Below are positions 20,971-34,663 of a DNA stretch of 64,000 nt, piece after piece (the stretch's first letter is position 1; every line of letters starts with the position of its first letter). The notes under the pieces were generated by a model. That model was not told the DNA's origin. It searched no databases and saw only the letters and a list, made by a program, of their open reading frames with translations. Made by a program: the position numbers and the translations under genes. This DNA comes from Physella acuta (Eukaryota; Mollusca; Gastropoda; Physidae): contig NW_026731571.1 in assembly GCF_028476545.1 (NCBI RefSeq), forward strand, positions 558,001-622,000, written 5' to 3'.

Positions 20971-23641
20971 GTTGTAATAAATGGATGGTGGGTAAGGGTA
21001 AACATTGAAAAATCGAAAACTGATGAAAGCAGTAAGCCGTAAGCAAAATAAAAAAAAATAAAATAGCAAAAAAAAGAAACCCATGTAGATTCTAAAATTC
21101 AAATGTAACTAATTCGAATCTAGATCATAAACACAAAAATCATATCTCATAAAAAGTTTAGGCCTAAGACAAAAATTCCTCCAGATAAAAAATCAAACAA
21201 AACAGCCATGTTCAAGGGAAACTACTCTAATTTTTGTTTGGAAAGATGGCTGCTGTTTTTGTTTACTAATATTTATCTTAAACACATTGTTTAAGGTTAG
21301 TTTCATGCTATTTTCGATTGTTTTCGCCATTGATTGTTATTTTTAAATCAGTTATCTGTTACATTTTGTAAACTTTGACATGAATTTACTTATTTCAACA
21401 ATATTCATTACTTAATACTTATTAGTTACCTCTCCCGCACATAATCATAATAGTATACTAACTAATACTAATACTACTAAGTGTCGCTGAATTGGCGAAT
21501 TGATTAGGAGTATCATTACTCTCTCAGTCTAGTACTACTCTCTAGATTCTAGATATTCTATTTCTAATTAGATATATAATCTATATACTTCTAGATCTAG
21601 TCCCTTTATTGAAATTCTACTCTAGATCTCTAAAATTTAATTGTAGAGTAGCTTAATTAATAAATTATTTATTATAAACCATCTAAGAATAATCTAATCT
21701 AGCTTCTAGATCCTAGATCTACTTTAAAACTGCAGTTTTTTTTTAAACGGCAACTTTATTTAATTTTTGTGTATGTGTTATGTGTTGTTTTTTAAACACA
21801 GTAGAGTTGAGAAAATCTAGTCTGGCTGGGATATCAAGACGAACTAAACCTAAAAGACAAGTATTCATATTGTCACTTTTTGGGTTGAATTATAACGACA
21901 AAACCAGATAGGTTTGGGCAATTAAAACTTTTTTCATTCCTGAAAAATTATACTGCAAATCCAAAAAATTCATGTCGTTCATAGGAAAGCTGCTTATATC
22001 AACACAGTAGAGAATCATGGATTTTGTGTGAGATCTATGATAGCTTTTTCTTCTGTCAGCACAGAGAAGTATTGATGGAGATCATTTTCCTGTTTCAGAT
22101 TTTATTTGATTTCACCTGCAGGTTATCTACCATGCAGTGCAGTTTTTCCTAACATGGCACTTTTTCCACCTCACCCTGTCACTATCTTTTGATTTTTGTT
22201 TCTCTCCCTGAATTCCAGGGTTTGAACCTATTTTTCTGTTCTAATATATAGCTGCTAGATATAGTACTGCTATCATTCATTGGCTGTTGGTTAGGTATAC
22301 CAAAACGTCATCTTGCTTTTGCACATCCAATAAAAGATCATAGAAACAGCTGCTCTAAAACTCTGCCCCATCAAGTCTCTTGACGTTAACTGGTTTCATG
22401 GCGATGAAATAAGTTGAAATAATTATTTTAGTTTTAGTGTAATTTAAATTATTTGCTTCCGCGTGAGAGTTGTGTTTCTTATGTTAACTAGTTGTGTTAA
22501 AAACTTTGCACACTATGCATTTTGGTTTCACTATTCCATTGCTAATCAAATTTGTGAAATTTGTAATTTTCTGTTCATGTTGGCGACCCCTAAAAAAACC
22601 CTTGCGACTCCTAAGAAAGCTCTAAACTCCTTGTGTACTAGAATCTATATAACCCTTTCATTTTAGTCTACTTAACTTTAATTTAGAAATCTAGCTCTGT
22701 GGTTAGCCTAGGGTGTAGTCATTTTAACCACTTGTAAAAATAAATTCTAGGTTATAAAAAAATATAATAGATCTAGCTGGTTTCAACAATCTACATTAAA
22801 ACCTAAACAAATATGCTAAAGCCTAACAGGTATTGTCTACTACAAACTACAAGAATCTAGATCTATAATACATAGCTGGGATGATATTTTGAATCTACCT
22901 TTGTAACCCTAACAGAGCAACACCCCGGCCTCAACCAATCGGCGGGCTTGTTGCGTTTAGTTAAATATTGACTAAATAATTTTAGATTTAGGTCTAGATT
23001 CTAGGCAGTTTTAAATGACACCACCAGCACAAATCACACATCCTACAATTGATAATTAATTGCTTGGGTTTAGCCTACTAAACAAGGTAAACATGAAGCA
23101 TTAGTATGTGAGATTTATCATTCTAACCTGCTAGTTTTGCCTTTAATTAATGGTTTAATATTTCAATCCCAAACAACCTTCTATTCTCTGAGGTTAAATA
23201 TTATCTACTTTATGTAGGCTATTGGATAACATGCCATGTATATGTAATTAAGAACTGTAGGTCTAAATAGTAGTGGTTTTTGTTTAAATCTTTTCTTTTT
23301 GCAGCTTTAAGATTGAGATCATTTTGTAATAAATCACGATATGTTTTAATTTCGTTCTTTTGATCGTGTTAATTTTATGTTTCATTTTATTATTGGAACT
23401 TTTTGTTGATGCCTTAACAAGCAGTTGTTGTATAAGTAAGTATTTTACCATCTTTATCATATAAGTATTGTTCGATAATTATTATTTTATTGTTACTTAC
23501 ATAGTTAAAAAAATGTTTGTGAAAATTGTTTAAAATGTACTTTTTTTTTCATCTTACAAGCCTTCTTTTTTTTTAAATGAACAGGAAAGATGCCTATTTA
23601 AAAAAACAGATTAATTACAAGACAAAGAAAAAATACAAAAC

Positions 23642-26600
23642 ATGGCTCCCCTCAAGGTAGTAATTTGTATTAAATCTAGAGACCTAATATTAAGGATGAT
23701 GCTTTTAAAAATTAGTATAAAAATAGTATAAGGTATTTCACTACCTCATGAGTAGTAGAATTGTTTGTAATACTAACTTATAATTATTCTAAATGCTAAC
23801 ATGTAAGTTCTTTGTTATTAAGTCATACATTTTTCTTTTAGCAGAAGTCACGCTCTGATAGAAATGATGGAGATCTTACAAATAGTCCTTGCAAGAGTCT
23901 CAAGTTCAGACTATTATCACTGTTGGTCTTAATTATTGGGCCACCTTTTCTTTTATACCTGGTTCTTCGTTGTGTTAAGGTAAATACATTTTGTCTAACT
24001 TCATTAAAAATATTATTAGCCCTACTACCGAGCTGTGATATAAAAAACTGCATTCTATTTTTTTTTTAACCATTAATGTCCCGTAACGCCCGCTGCCGCC
24101 CCACACCGTTAATGTCCCGTAACGCCCGCTGCCGCCCGCTTACAATACGCATAGAAAAATTAAATTTGTTTCATTAAAATTTGGCCTACAAATCCTAATT
24201 TTTAACTAAACAGGAAGTCGGATAGTTGCAGCATCCTTTTCCGGTCTTCTAATTTCAATGGCGCTTTTGAAAGATAAAAAATAATAGTTTCTTTCTATCT
24301 CGAAATTTTAGATTCATCTGTCCTATTTTTAGTAGATTTAATATTAAAAATAAAATAAAATAATGCCTCTAAACGTATCTAGGCATGTATTTTATGAATT
24401 ATATCTCTTAAACGTAACCAAATTGATATTTAACTGTTAAATTTGATGCATAGTTGTTTAGACAAAAATAAATAAAGTTGACTACCAAAAATGACCTGTT
24501 TTGAATTTTCTCCGACATTTTTTATTTTTATACTGTACTTTTACCGAATATAATATATTCTATTTAATACTGTTGGAAAGCCAGGTTTATTCCCAACACT
24601 AAGCAGTACTTTTTATCTTAATTTTCAATTTCATTTAGACAAAAACAAATATTTTGTGAAACTATTCACTTGATCATACAAAGTTATGCTCCTTACATTG
24701 GGCCGTCATGGGTGGAGTTTTGGTAGAATGAACGGGACATTAATGGTTAAAAGTATTTTCAACCTACTGACTTTTTGTTAATTTTGTTTGTTTTCTACTC
24801 AGTATTGATAAAAGTAATCCTTATCCTCAACTGCATCTTTCTTTTAATCTATGTTATAGGCCCTTAATGTATTTACAGAATCAGTGTGTGCTCTTCCAAC
24901 TTCCTTTGGTTGTTCCAACTCACCTAAATGCATATTTTTCTTCGTATGCTGCTTTACTTGTGTTTGGATTCATAATGATTATGCTTTTGATCAGCTTTAC
25001 ATCCAGACCTGCTTATCTGAAAGATATGAAAGGTAAAGATTATCTTCTTATTAAATTCTTACACTAAAATTAACATTTGTAAGCTATTGTTGCTTTTTAA
25101 AAATAATCTTTAATGTTCATCTGATAAAAAACCTTTATTTTTTTGGTGAATAACTGTTTTGGTCATATTCTAAACAAAGTGGGATAATGCACAGTGCTAA
25201 ATAAAACATTTTTTTTCTGCTGCCTTGAGTGTCAGACCTAGTATATATAAATATATTACATATGCGTTTTATTAATTCATGCGCCTTTTCAATTCATAGG
25301 TCTTCTCAATCTGCTGTTCATTAATTTCACAATTTATCTCACCTTAAAAATTTTTTTTAACAGGATTTGACCAGCCACAAGCATCAACTGCTTTTGCCTC
25401 TTTAGTCTGCGCTACCATGATTATGTTGATACTAGCTTATCTAAAACCAGAATATATTAGATTCTTATATGAAGAATACTTGCGAATGTTTGCAACAACT
25501 ACAGCATTCTGTATTGGTTTTAGCTTTTTTGTATTTACATTAAATTTCATAGGAGTCCTGGAAAAAGACAGGGGTAAATTTGTAAGCTTTTTCCAGTTTT
25601 AAATTACTTAAATCTTTCAATAAAGTCAATTAACTTTTTTTTAAATACATGTTTTTCTTATAGCAACAAATCAACATATATAATGTTAATTGATTTTAAA
25701 TGTGTGCGGGATAACTAATTGTTGTATTTTTAAACAGCTTTTTGCTACCCAATGGCATTTTTGTATGGCTACAACACAAATGTGAATATAAACCATGTGG
25801 AGCTCAAGTATTTCTTCTATGTGCATGTTGGAATGGTGGCTTGGGCTTTGCTTGATCTCATAATTTTTCTTGATGCTTATTTAAATCAACCCTTTTCTTA
25901 TTCCGCGACCTTCTTGGCTTTTACACAATATGTTTTTATAGCCCACACCTTACTTTATGAGGTAAAGTAAAGAACTTATTTTTGTGTAAAAATATTAACA
26001 CATTTTCTTAGTGATTTTAAAGTGATATGTTCTGTTTGTCTAAATAGAATTTTGTCAGTTCAATAACTTTTTTCTGTGTATTTTTAGTCTTACTTGCGAA
26101 AGCGGCCATTTGTTTATACTGAAGGGCTTGGCTTTTTATGGCTAATGCAAGTCCTTATGTACCTTCCTTTCCTGCACTCACTGCCAGTTTATTATGTTGC
26201 TACCATGGAGAGTTCATTATCTTGGCAGGCCATCTTAGCTGATACTGTCTTATTTAGTAAGTTACAAACATACAATCCCCCCCCCCCCCCTTTAAACCTC
26301 CTTTGGTCACATTGTTAACATTTAAAAACAAATAATGCTAATTTTATTAAGTATTTAAGTATTATGTAAGTATAACTAATGTCAGAATTGTAGAGTACAA
26401 TATGAGTGAAGTATTAATTTTAATAAGTATTTGATCTTTCCCAGTTTTTGGTTTTGTTATCAACATAAGTTCCATTCACCAGAAAGAAAAATTTCTAAGT
26501 GATCATCAGTCTTACAGAAGTATGTTTTAAGTTCTTTTGTTCAGTTATTTTTCCTATGACAAAACTGTTTTTATATTTAAATATTATGCTTAAGTTATAG

Positions 26601-28166
26601 GAAGATTTACCCTTAACAGTTCTTAATCATATTTTTACAAATCAGCTAGAATTTTACTTCATTTAGTTAACCCTTAATAGCAACAATCCTTGTAAAACTT
26701 TGCCAATATAGTAGCCTATAGAAAGAATTAAAATTCTGGTGTTAACAAATTGTTTCAGATTTAAAATCCATTCCTGGCCCAGCTCACAGTGGAAAACGCT
26801 TGCTAGTCAGCGGATATTGGGGTGTTATACAGAAGCCAGATTACTTAGGTTACATGATCATTTGGTTGTCATGGACAATTGCTTGTGGTATGTTAATTTA
26901 ACCCTGAAAGCTTGAGTTATAAACAAAGTGTACTTCTAGTGGAATGTTTTCTGAAAATAGTGAGTTTAAATTAAAAAACAAATGTTAGCATTAAATCAGG
27001 GTTGCCTACTGGTACATTTTGGTTTGTAACTAGTATAACTTGACATTTTTATTATTTTAATACTCAGGCAAAAAAATCACTCTAATGGTGAAGAACCTGC
27101 AAATTTTTTTGTTATATTTAAAAATATGAGACAAATTGAGCAAACAACTGGCTTTTTTATAAGCAATCCAATTAAGGTAAAATTTACGCATACTGTCAGA
27201 CAGATAAAACTTATATAAATATCTGGCACAGCAAATGAGACTTTGTGGACGCATGTTGCAACAAAAAACACGATGCAAAAGTTCAAGATGGTTCTGTCAG
27301 ATCTTTTTTCACATATTTACCTTTTGAATCATCAACCTGTTTACAAATACAATCATCAGTCACACGTACGGCTAGGAAGCTATCCAAACCCATTGCTTGT
27401 TTTTGTCAAAAATCCCTCATAGCTCACTACGAAAGAATATTCAGCCGGTAAGATAAAACGGACCAGAGAGCTCTTCTTGATACTGAATTTTTAGAAGCTT
27501 AAAGATTATCAAAGCAAGTGGCAGCATGATAGTATTGGATTATTATCTTCTAAGAAGGCTTAAATAGTGCTACAGTGTTTTATTTAACAAAACTTTTATT
27601 TGAAAATTGTACATACTTTGTATATATTATAGCTACTGTGCATTGTAAAAAGCTTTTTAGTATGTAAAGGAGTTAGTAACTTGACTACTGTTATTGAGTA
27701 TCCTATTAAAAGTTTTCAATCTGCACACAAAATGGGTTACTGAAAAGTATGGCTTTATTACTGAAAAAAAATTATGAGGTGTACAGCCATGTTAAATTAT
27801 AAAGTAAATTTAAATGCTGTGATTATAAAAACTAGTTGGTATTGGATTCATTGATTCATTGTCATCTTTTTAATAAAATCTAACTAAAAATATATAGGCT
27901 ACATTTTTAAAATGTTGAAGTTCTTAAAGATGTACCGTAAATAGTCTTAGTGTGATGGCTGTAAAATGAGTTTTTTAACTGAATGAATTTGATTTGATTT
28001 AATTTCAGGCTATAGCTTACTGGCTATTGCTGTGCTTTTAGTTGTGTATGCGACCATGTTTATGTGGCTAAAAAAAAGTGCACAGTACAAGCTGGAAGTG
28101 TATGGGCCTGCATGGCAGAAGTATGTCACCTTTGTTCCTTATCAAGTCATTCCGTATCTTTTCTGA
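23642..28166 (+). CDS. Diverged LBR/sterol-reductase-like membrane protein, probable pseudoenzyme
   Basis: Exons are 23642-23656, 23845-23979, 24879-25032, 25364-25573, 25738-25961, 26088-26256, 26445-26519, 26759-26887 and 28009-28166, giving 422 residues. An in-frame TAA at 23612 supports the start. About eight hydrophobic segments follow a short polar N-terminus. It is a paralogue of the neighbouring LBR: two exons have identical lengths (224 and 169 nt), and the phases match from the second membrane exon onward. It keeps LLVSGYWGV and DYLGYMIIWLSW. It has lost ERG4/ERG24 family signature 1 (LYGYNTNVN where LBR has IGRELNPR) and signature 2 (WLKKSAQYKLEVYG where LBR has [10 protein letters not shown]). 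YVHVG replaces ELRPG. Catalysis therefore looks unlikely. It probably resides in the ER or nuclear envelope, but its function is unknown. Confidence 0.85.
24070..24746. mobile_element. piggyBac-like MITE in a TTAA site
   Basis: The termini CCATTAATGTCCCGT and ACGGGACATTAATGG are perfect 15-bp inverted repeats, flanked on both sides by TTAA (24066-24069 and 24747-24750), the piggyBac target. The 677-bp interior is non-coding. A ~33-bp GC-rich stretch beginning TTAATGTCCCGTAACGCCCG is directly duplicated inside the left end. It lies in intron 2 of the LBR-like gene. Confidence 0.85.
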
Positions 28167-28668
28167 TGAACAGAAGAAGCAGTATTTTAACAAATGTGAT
28201 GCATAATTAAAAAAAAATTTAAAAATTGTATGTGCTACTGGATTGAACTCCTTCATCAAGTTGAGATCCACCTTGGCAGCGGACTTATTTTCCAGAGCAA
28301 GTCAGGCTTGATATTTTCATCTGTGTCATTATAACATCTTAAAAGTGTTTCATTTGTACCCATTTGTAGTATTGTTTACTTTGAAAAGCTAAACAATGAA
28401 ATGTTTTGTAGGTAGGCTACTCAAAATTTCATCAAAATATTTTGCTTTGAAGATTTCTTGTATATTAATATCAACATATCTGCCTTTTAATTCCATTATA
28501 CTTCTTTTGTATTTAATAATACCAGTAAACAATTCATCTAAATTAAAATATTTGCCTTTTTGTTCCATTAAGGAACTTTTTGGTACATAACAATACTAGT
28601 ACGAGTATAAGTAAACAATGTTAAAATTTTTCATTTTATTCATCTTGTATTTACAACAGCATATATAC

Positions 28669-28674
28669 AATAAA
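28669..28674 (+). terminator. Polyadenylation signal AATAAA of the LBR-like gene
   Basis: It lies about 500 bases past the stop of the LBR-like gene and only about 155 bases before the LBR start codon, leaving very little room for a separate LBR promoter. Confidence 0.5.
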
Positions 28675-28827
28675 ATATCTTTGGCAGAAATACAGGTGTT
28701 ATTGAGTTACTGTTTGTCCCAATTATTTTCAGCTTTTACAATTATTAATTGTTCAGTTTTTGAATCAAATTTCTAGTTTTCTTTATTCTTTTATCCTTTA
28801 TAGACTTGTTTTAATTGAGCCAATACC

Positions 28828-31800
28828 ATGCCCAGTCCAAGAAAGGTAATTGTTTTATCCAGCCTTTACAGCTAGATTTATTAATTTAGCAAATACTGCA
28901 ATCTATTTTTAGTTATTTAAATTGTGTTGTTTTTAGTAATTAGAGTTATCCCCCTTCCGCCCTTTAACCCACACAGCTACCGGCAAAATCAGGTGATAAT
29001 ACGAACTAAATACTTGCAGCTGTTTTTAGTTTATAATATTCAAAAGTTTTTTTTTGTTGTAGTCAAGTTAAAATTTTGTTATGCATTCATTGGTTTTAAA
29101 AAATTCAGAAACCATTAACTATTAATTATTTTATACCATAGATGTAATAGATCTAGAACTATATTTTCTATACATTACATGAATGTCTAAACTAATTTGC
29201 TGTTTAACTTTACCCCTTACTTAAAACAATAATGCACATAGGATTGGTATTGTTTCAATGGTCCTGAACACCACATTGAACAATGACCAATCCTTTCCGC
29301 TACCAAATTAGAGAAATACCTTTTAAAAATGTTCTGTTGAACCTATTTTTTAAAATTGAATTGTGTTACTATTAAATAATTGAGGGACAATAGACCAGAT
29401 GTCAATTAGTAAATATTTTATACATCTACTAATCTATTTTAAATTCTCAGACCTCTAAGTCCCCTGCAAGAGGAAAAGCTCGAGGACGAAGCACCTCTGC
29501 CTCTCGAACAAAATCAACACGTAGCCGAAGCAGAAGTGCAGGAAGGAAAGCCAAAGTAGTTGCAGCTGAAGCTTCAAGTGTTAAAGATACAAAAACAGTC
29601 TCTGAGGACTTGGTAAAATCTATTTTTCTATTTTTACTTTAATAAGTTAGAAATAAGCTGCTTTAAGTTAACTTTAAATCTATGACCATTGTATAAACAT
29701 AAAAAATGTGACATCAGTTTTTAATCTTTTAACAACAAATTAAATTTAAAAAGTATGTATTAAAAATATCTTGCCTGATGAGGTTTGCTTGTTTATTTTA
29801 AATAGGTTGATTCAAAGTTGATTGTTGGTCCTGTTCGCAGTAGATCACCTGCTAGGGCACAAAAAAAGGAAACCTCCATCACCAAGCGCTCTGTTATCAC
29901 GTCTTACTCTAATGTATCTTCCTCTCAAGAGCAAGCTTCTGTAACTCCAGTTCGAACTTCAACTCGCATTGCATCTTTAATAGAAAAAGAGGTCAGAATT
30001 TCTCTGATTATTATTTTCAGGTATTAAACATTTATTAGCAGAGGTTATCAGTTGAAGAAATACAGTGGACAAAAAGAATTTGATATCAATGATTACTGTT
30101 TTATTTTCTATTAATCAGAAGGAAGATTCACTTCGCCTTAGAGAGCAAATGAAGTCTGAGATGTTATCCAATATCAAGACACCACCAATAAAACCAGCAT
30201 CTGCAAAATCAAAGCCAAGTAATGGACCGCATTATGAATTCATGGGTCCTATTGGAGCTTTTCTTCTTCTGTTTTTTCTGCCATTAACAGTGTATTATGT
30301 TAACTTTGCTTGCTGGAAGGTAAGGATGTTTTTTTTTTTTTTTTTACATTTTTTTCAAAAACTGCTTCAATATACAAATCATTAATTACACATTACATTG
30401 ACAAAGTGTAAAAATCTTAAATTTTTACTGAATGCATGGACATAAAAGATGAATACTCTGTCACTATACTTGCTTGGCTTACAAGACTAGTTTCGTTACT
30501 GGTCTTATACCAAACTGTTGACATGGTATTTTACCATTTGGCTAAGTTTAGAAAAAAATTATTTGAAACATTGGTTTTAAAATAAACATTAAATTAAAAT
30601 AAAAAAAATTTGTACGTAAATTGCAGTTTTTTTTAGATGCAATAATTTGTTGATCAGTGACCATAATTTACACACCACTACTCTCTAGGGTCAGTGCTCA
30701 TTTGTACCAAGACTCCCAAGAACAATTACAAGTATTTTTGAAGTTGAAGCAACCCTGATCTACCTTGCATGGTTTTTTTTTCAAGCTTTTCTTGCTATAT
30801 TGCCAGTTGGAAAAGTTGTAGATGGACAGCCTTTGAAATCTGGTGGAAAACTAAAATACAGATGCAATGGTATAAAAATTATACTTTTAAAAAAATATTG
30901 ATTGTTGGAAAACTTTAAATAGACTTGATTTTGTCTTAATGTGTTTAAACGGTTGTTTTCTATCTTCTTTGTCCCAGGTTTCTTTGCTCTGGTTATTAGT
31001 CTTCTAATGCTTGGTGCTGCTGTCTATTACAAGTGTCCTGTAACCAAAGTAACTGAGAAGTTCTATAAGTTGATGACCACGGCTATCATATTTAGTTTTA
31101 TACTCAGCATTTGTCTTTATATAAAATCAACCTTTGTTAGTTCCCAGAAGTTGGCTGCCGGAGGAAATACAGGTAATTTGATTGATGCAAATTAGTTACA
31201 CTTTAAAAATATAGTAAAGATAATTTTACAAAGACACACATGCTGTTGCAAAATAGTCTAAGAATGTTATACCTGTCAATTTTTTTTCTTAAAATTGACG
31301 GGATAAATAATATTCCAATAGTTTCTTAAAAGTTTGTCATAGCCGTAGTACTTAAAAATGTTTTTAAAAATCCAAATGACTATTTTAGGAAACATAATTT
31401 ACGATTTCTTCATTGGTCGTGAACTCAATCCACGAATTGGACAGCTTGATCTTAAATTTTTCTGTGAACTAAGACCAGGCTTGATTGGGTGGGTAGTTAT
31501 GGATTGGATAATGGTTGTCAAAGCTTATCAGGAAACACAGACATTTCCACCAAATCTGCTCTTGGTAACAGTTTTTCAGACAATATATGTGGCTGATGCA
31601 CTATGGTTTGAGGTTAGTGGTTTATTTTACTTATATTTTGCAAACTTTGAGATAATCAACTAAAATGCTTTTTGAAAGTAATAAACCCAAGTGTTTATTT
31701 AATTTTACTATGATTATGGCAGGTCATATGTTTTTCTAATTAAAAATGAATTTTCAATTAGGATGCAATTCTCACAACAATGGATATAATTCATGATGGA

Positions 31801-32961
31801 TTTGGATTCATGCTTGCGTTTGGAGATCTTGCCTGGGTGCCTTTTCTATATTGTCTGCAACCACGATTCCTACAAGAGTCAAAGTTTGTTCTTCCTTGGT
31901 ACTGTTTGGCACCTATAGCTTTGTTAAATGGTAAGTCTAAATGCTTTTTTAAAACTTGATAGTGTTGTATTGTTTATGAAGCAATATTTTCTTTTACACC
32001 TGTCTTTGCCAACATTTTCATTTTTATTTTAACAAATTTTATGTATTGGTATTGTATGCTAGAACCCAATATTACAAACTTGTGTCTTGGCTTTGAAACA
32101 CTTTACCCCACACAGATCCCATCATTAACTCCCCTCACTTCCTATTGTCAGCCCTACAGGCAGCTGGAACTCAGTTATGACTACCCTGTTGGCTATTTAA
32201 ATTTACATTTTGCTATAATATTTACTACCTCAGTGCTTTAATTAGAATAATACATTTCTCTCTCCAGTTGTGGGGTATATCATTTTTAGAATGTCCAATT
32301 CTCAGAAGAACAGATTCAGGAATAATCCTAAAGATGATGCATTTTCAGGTAAGCCATATAAATATTTTGTAACTGTATGCCACTGTACATTCAAATCTGA
32401 CTCATTGAGTTATTTGTCACAGAAATATTAAAAAAAAAACAATAATGAGTGATTTGTATTGACTTAGGAATGGAAGTTATCCCAACTCAATCTGGTAAGA
32501 AACTTCTGGTCTCTGGATGGTGGGGAATCTGCAGAAAGCCTAATTATCTTGGCGATCTCATAATGGCACTATCTTGGTCACTTACTACAGGTCAGCTATT
32601 TTCTGTCAACCGTTTAAAGTCTAAGAATGAAATGAAAGCTTATGATTATTCAAATTTTTTAAATAGATTACTTTATTTTTACTTTTAGACTTGAACTTAA
32701 TTTTTTGCTAATAAGTTCATAACTTCAAATAACTTTTTTAAAAATGTATGTCATAAAAATTGTGTTAAAACCCATTTACAAACACATTTATCTTTTTCAG
32801 GCTTTGGGCATATTCTGACCTATTTCTATCCATTATACTTTCTTGTGCTGCTCATTCACCGTGAGCGAAGAGACAACGAGCAATGTCAGGAAAAGTATGG
32901 GGCAAGCTGGAACAAATATTGTGAGAGAGTCAAGTACAGAATTTTCCCACATGTCTACTGA
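28828..32961 (+). CDS. LBR: Lamin B receptor / delta(14)-sterol reductase
   Basis: Exons are 28828-28845, 29451-29612, 29806-29991, 30119-30319, 30689-30869, 30978-31172, 31389-31612, 31762-31930, 32268-32348, 32468-32590 and 32801-32961, giving 566 residues. An in-frame TGA 9 bases upstream fixes the start. Residues 1-160 are nucleoplasmic, with an Arg-Ser region ([20 protein letters not shown]). About eight membrane spans follow. The C-14 sterol reductase part carries family signature 1 ([12 protein letters not shown], ~318-329), [33 protein letters not shown]...NYLGD (~488-502) and signature 2 ([12 protein letters not shown]...KYG, ~531-547). LBR tethers lamin and heterochromatin to the inner nuclear membrane and reduces the sterol C14 double bond. 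The N-terminal Tudor domain of vertebrate LBR is absent. NYLGD is preceded by RKP where vertebrates have RHP. Confidence 0.97.
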
Positions 32962-32984
32962 ATATGAGACTCAGCCTAGTCGAA

Positions 32985-32990
32985 AATAAA
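32985..32990 (+). terminator. AATAAA close behind the LBR stop codon
   Basis: This hexamer begins 24 bases past the LBR stop. It may be too close to be the main site. Further AATAAA motifs occur within the next 1.3 kb. Confidence 0.3.
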
Positions 32991-34663
32991 ATTGTTTAAA
33001 TGACATTCTGAATAGTGAAGTAACTTAAATGAAAGAATAAGGACAAGCAAATGTTTTAATTATGAACTGTCAACCACCAATACTTAACTGAAATTTAACA
33101 AAAATGAAATTTTGAATTTGAATAATTGGCAACTTTTTTAAGACAACCAAATTTTGCTTAACAGTTGTCAAGGTATTTTTTATTGAATGTTTTGATCTGT
33201 TGAACAGATGTGTTATGGCATGCTCTTCCTAATTTTACCTATAGCTGATTGTTTTCTCAATGGCTAGTTAGTTAAACTTTATTCTCTTTTAAATTTATGT
33301 TGAAGTTATGTTAGTCAAAATGTTGTATAAAATTTATTTTTTATTTTTGGAAAATATTGTTTAAATTTAAAACTCACTCATATTCCAATTTTTAAAGAAG
33401 TGTACCACCGCCTACTCAAGCTATTGTAAAAAAGGTTTACATTCCCTGTTTTTAAAAATTACATTTAATATGCAAACCCAGCCTTTAGAATTTGCTTGGA
33501 TTGAGATTAATCAACACGCAGCTCATCTATTTTCTAGTTTTCAAAAAATTATTTTAACTTTCTATCTTTCATGTACTACTGTTGTGTAATACTTTTCACA
33601 AGCAATTTTATATATATATATATTTTACATATTTGTGTGCACCTAACATTTCATTATTTTTTATTGTGTCATGCAACCAATTTTAGTTGTCTATTAATTG
33701 ATATCAGATCATTTTATAGTGGATAATTATTCACTGCCATGCAAGCTGGCACCCACAATGTCCATGACTTTAAAATGAAGACCAACAACTATTTCAATAT
33801 TAAAAGTGTTATGCTGAAATAGGAAGGGTAAAAGTTTTATAAATCTTGGTACATAGATTTTCTTTGGTCACAATGGTTTTGTGGTTGAATCTTGTTAGTT
33901 CAATTTTACCCCTCTTCTTATATCAGTGATTTTTCTCAAACTTTTTTGATAAAAGTATTGCCAATGACAGCGCAGGAATATGTATTTTATAATCTAATAA
34001 AATATTAATTAGTCATTTAAAAATTAAAATCAATGTAAACCTGGTTACATCCAATGATTTATTAAGAATCAACTAAATAGAATAAATGTAACAGTTGGTT
34101 TACGTATTTTTTAAAATTAATTATAAATAGAAAATTTAAATGTTAAAAACCTTTACAATAACAAATCTTTAAATGTGCAAATATCAGAAGTCGATATAAT
34201 TGTCTCTTTCTTAATCTAACAATAAAAGCTCTTGAAATTTCTTAATTACATTATTTTAGCATTAGGATTGAGATTATTTATTCAGATTTGTTGAAAGAAG
34301 TCGTAACCTTATACTTATAATGAAGATCCAGCATAATGATTAATTATTCATATCTTTTCAGTGGGCTATTTATAAAACAAAACATCATTTTTGCATTGAA
34401 TTTGAGTCATTTGAAAATATATTTAAATGTCCCATGTATCTAATTTGTAACATATTTATTACCGACATATTATAATAAACAATAACAATTGTGGATAATA
34501 ATTAAGCTCAAAATTTGTTTACCATACTCAGTTTGCCTTAGAAAATTGTTTTACATGTCAGAATAATTACTTGTAGCTTTCATCATCATTGATAAATACT
34601 GTCATTATTTGATAATGCTATTTTTTTCTGTTTTTTTAATGAAGAATGGCACACAATTTTGTT

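Noticed and set aside
27245-27451. Possible alternative exon in intron 8 of the LBR-like gene, ending at a GTAAGA donor
   Set aside because: The peptide resembles nothing in the LBR family, no suitable acceptor in phase was seen, and joining exon 8 directly to exon 9 gives the expected C-terminus.
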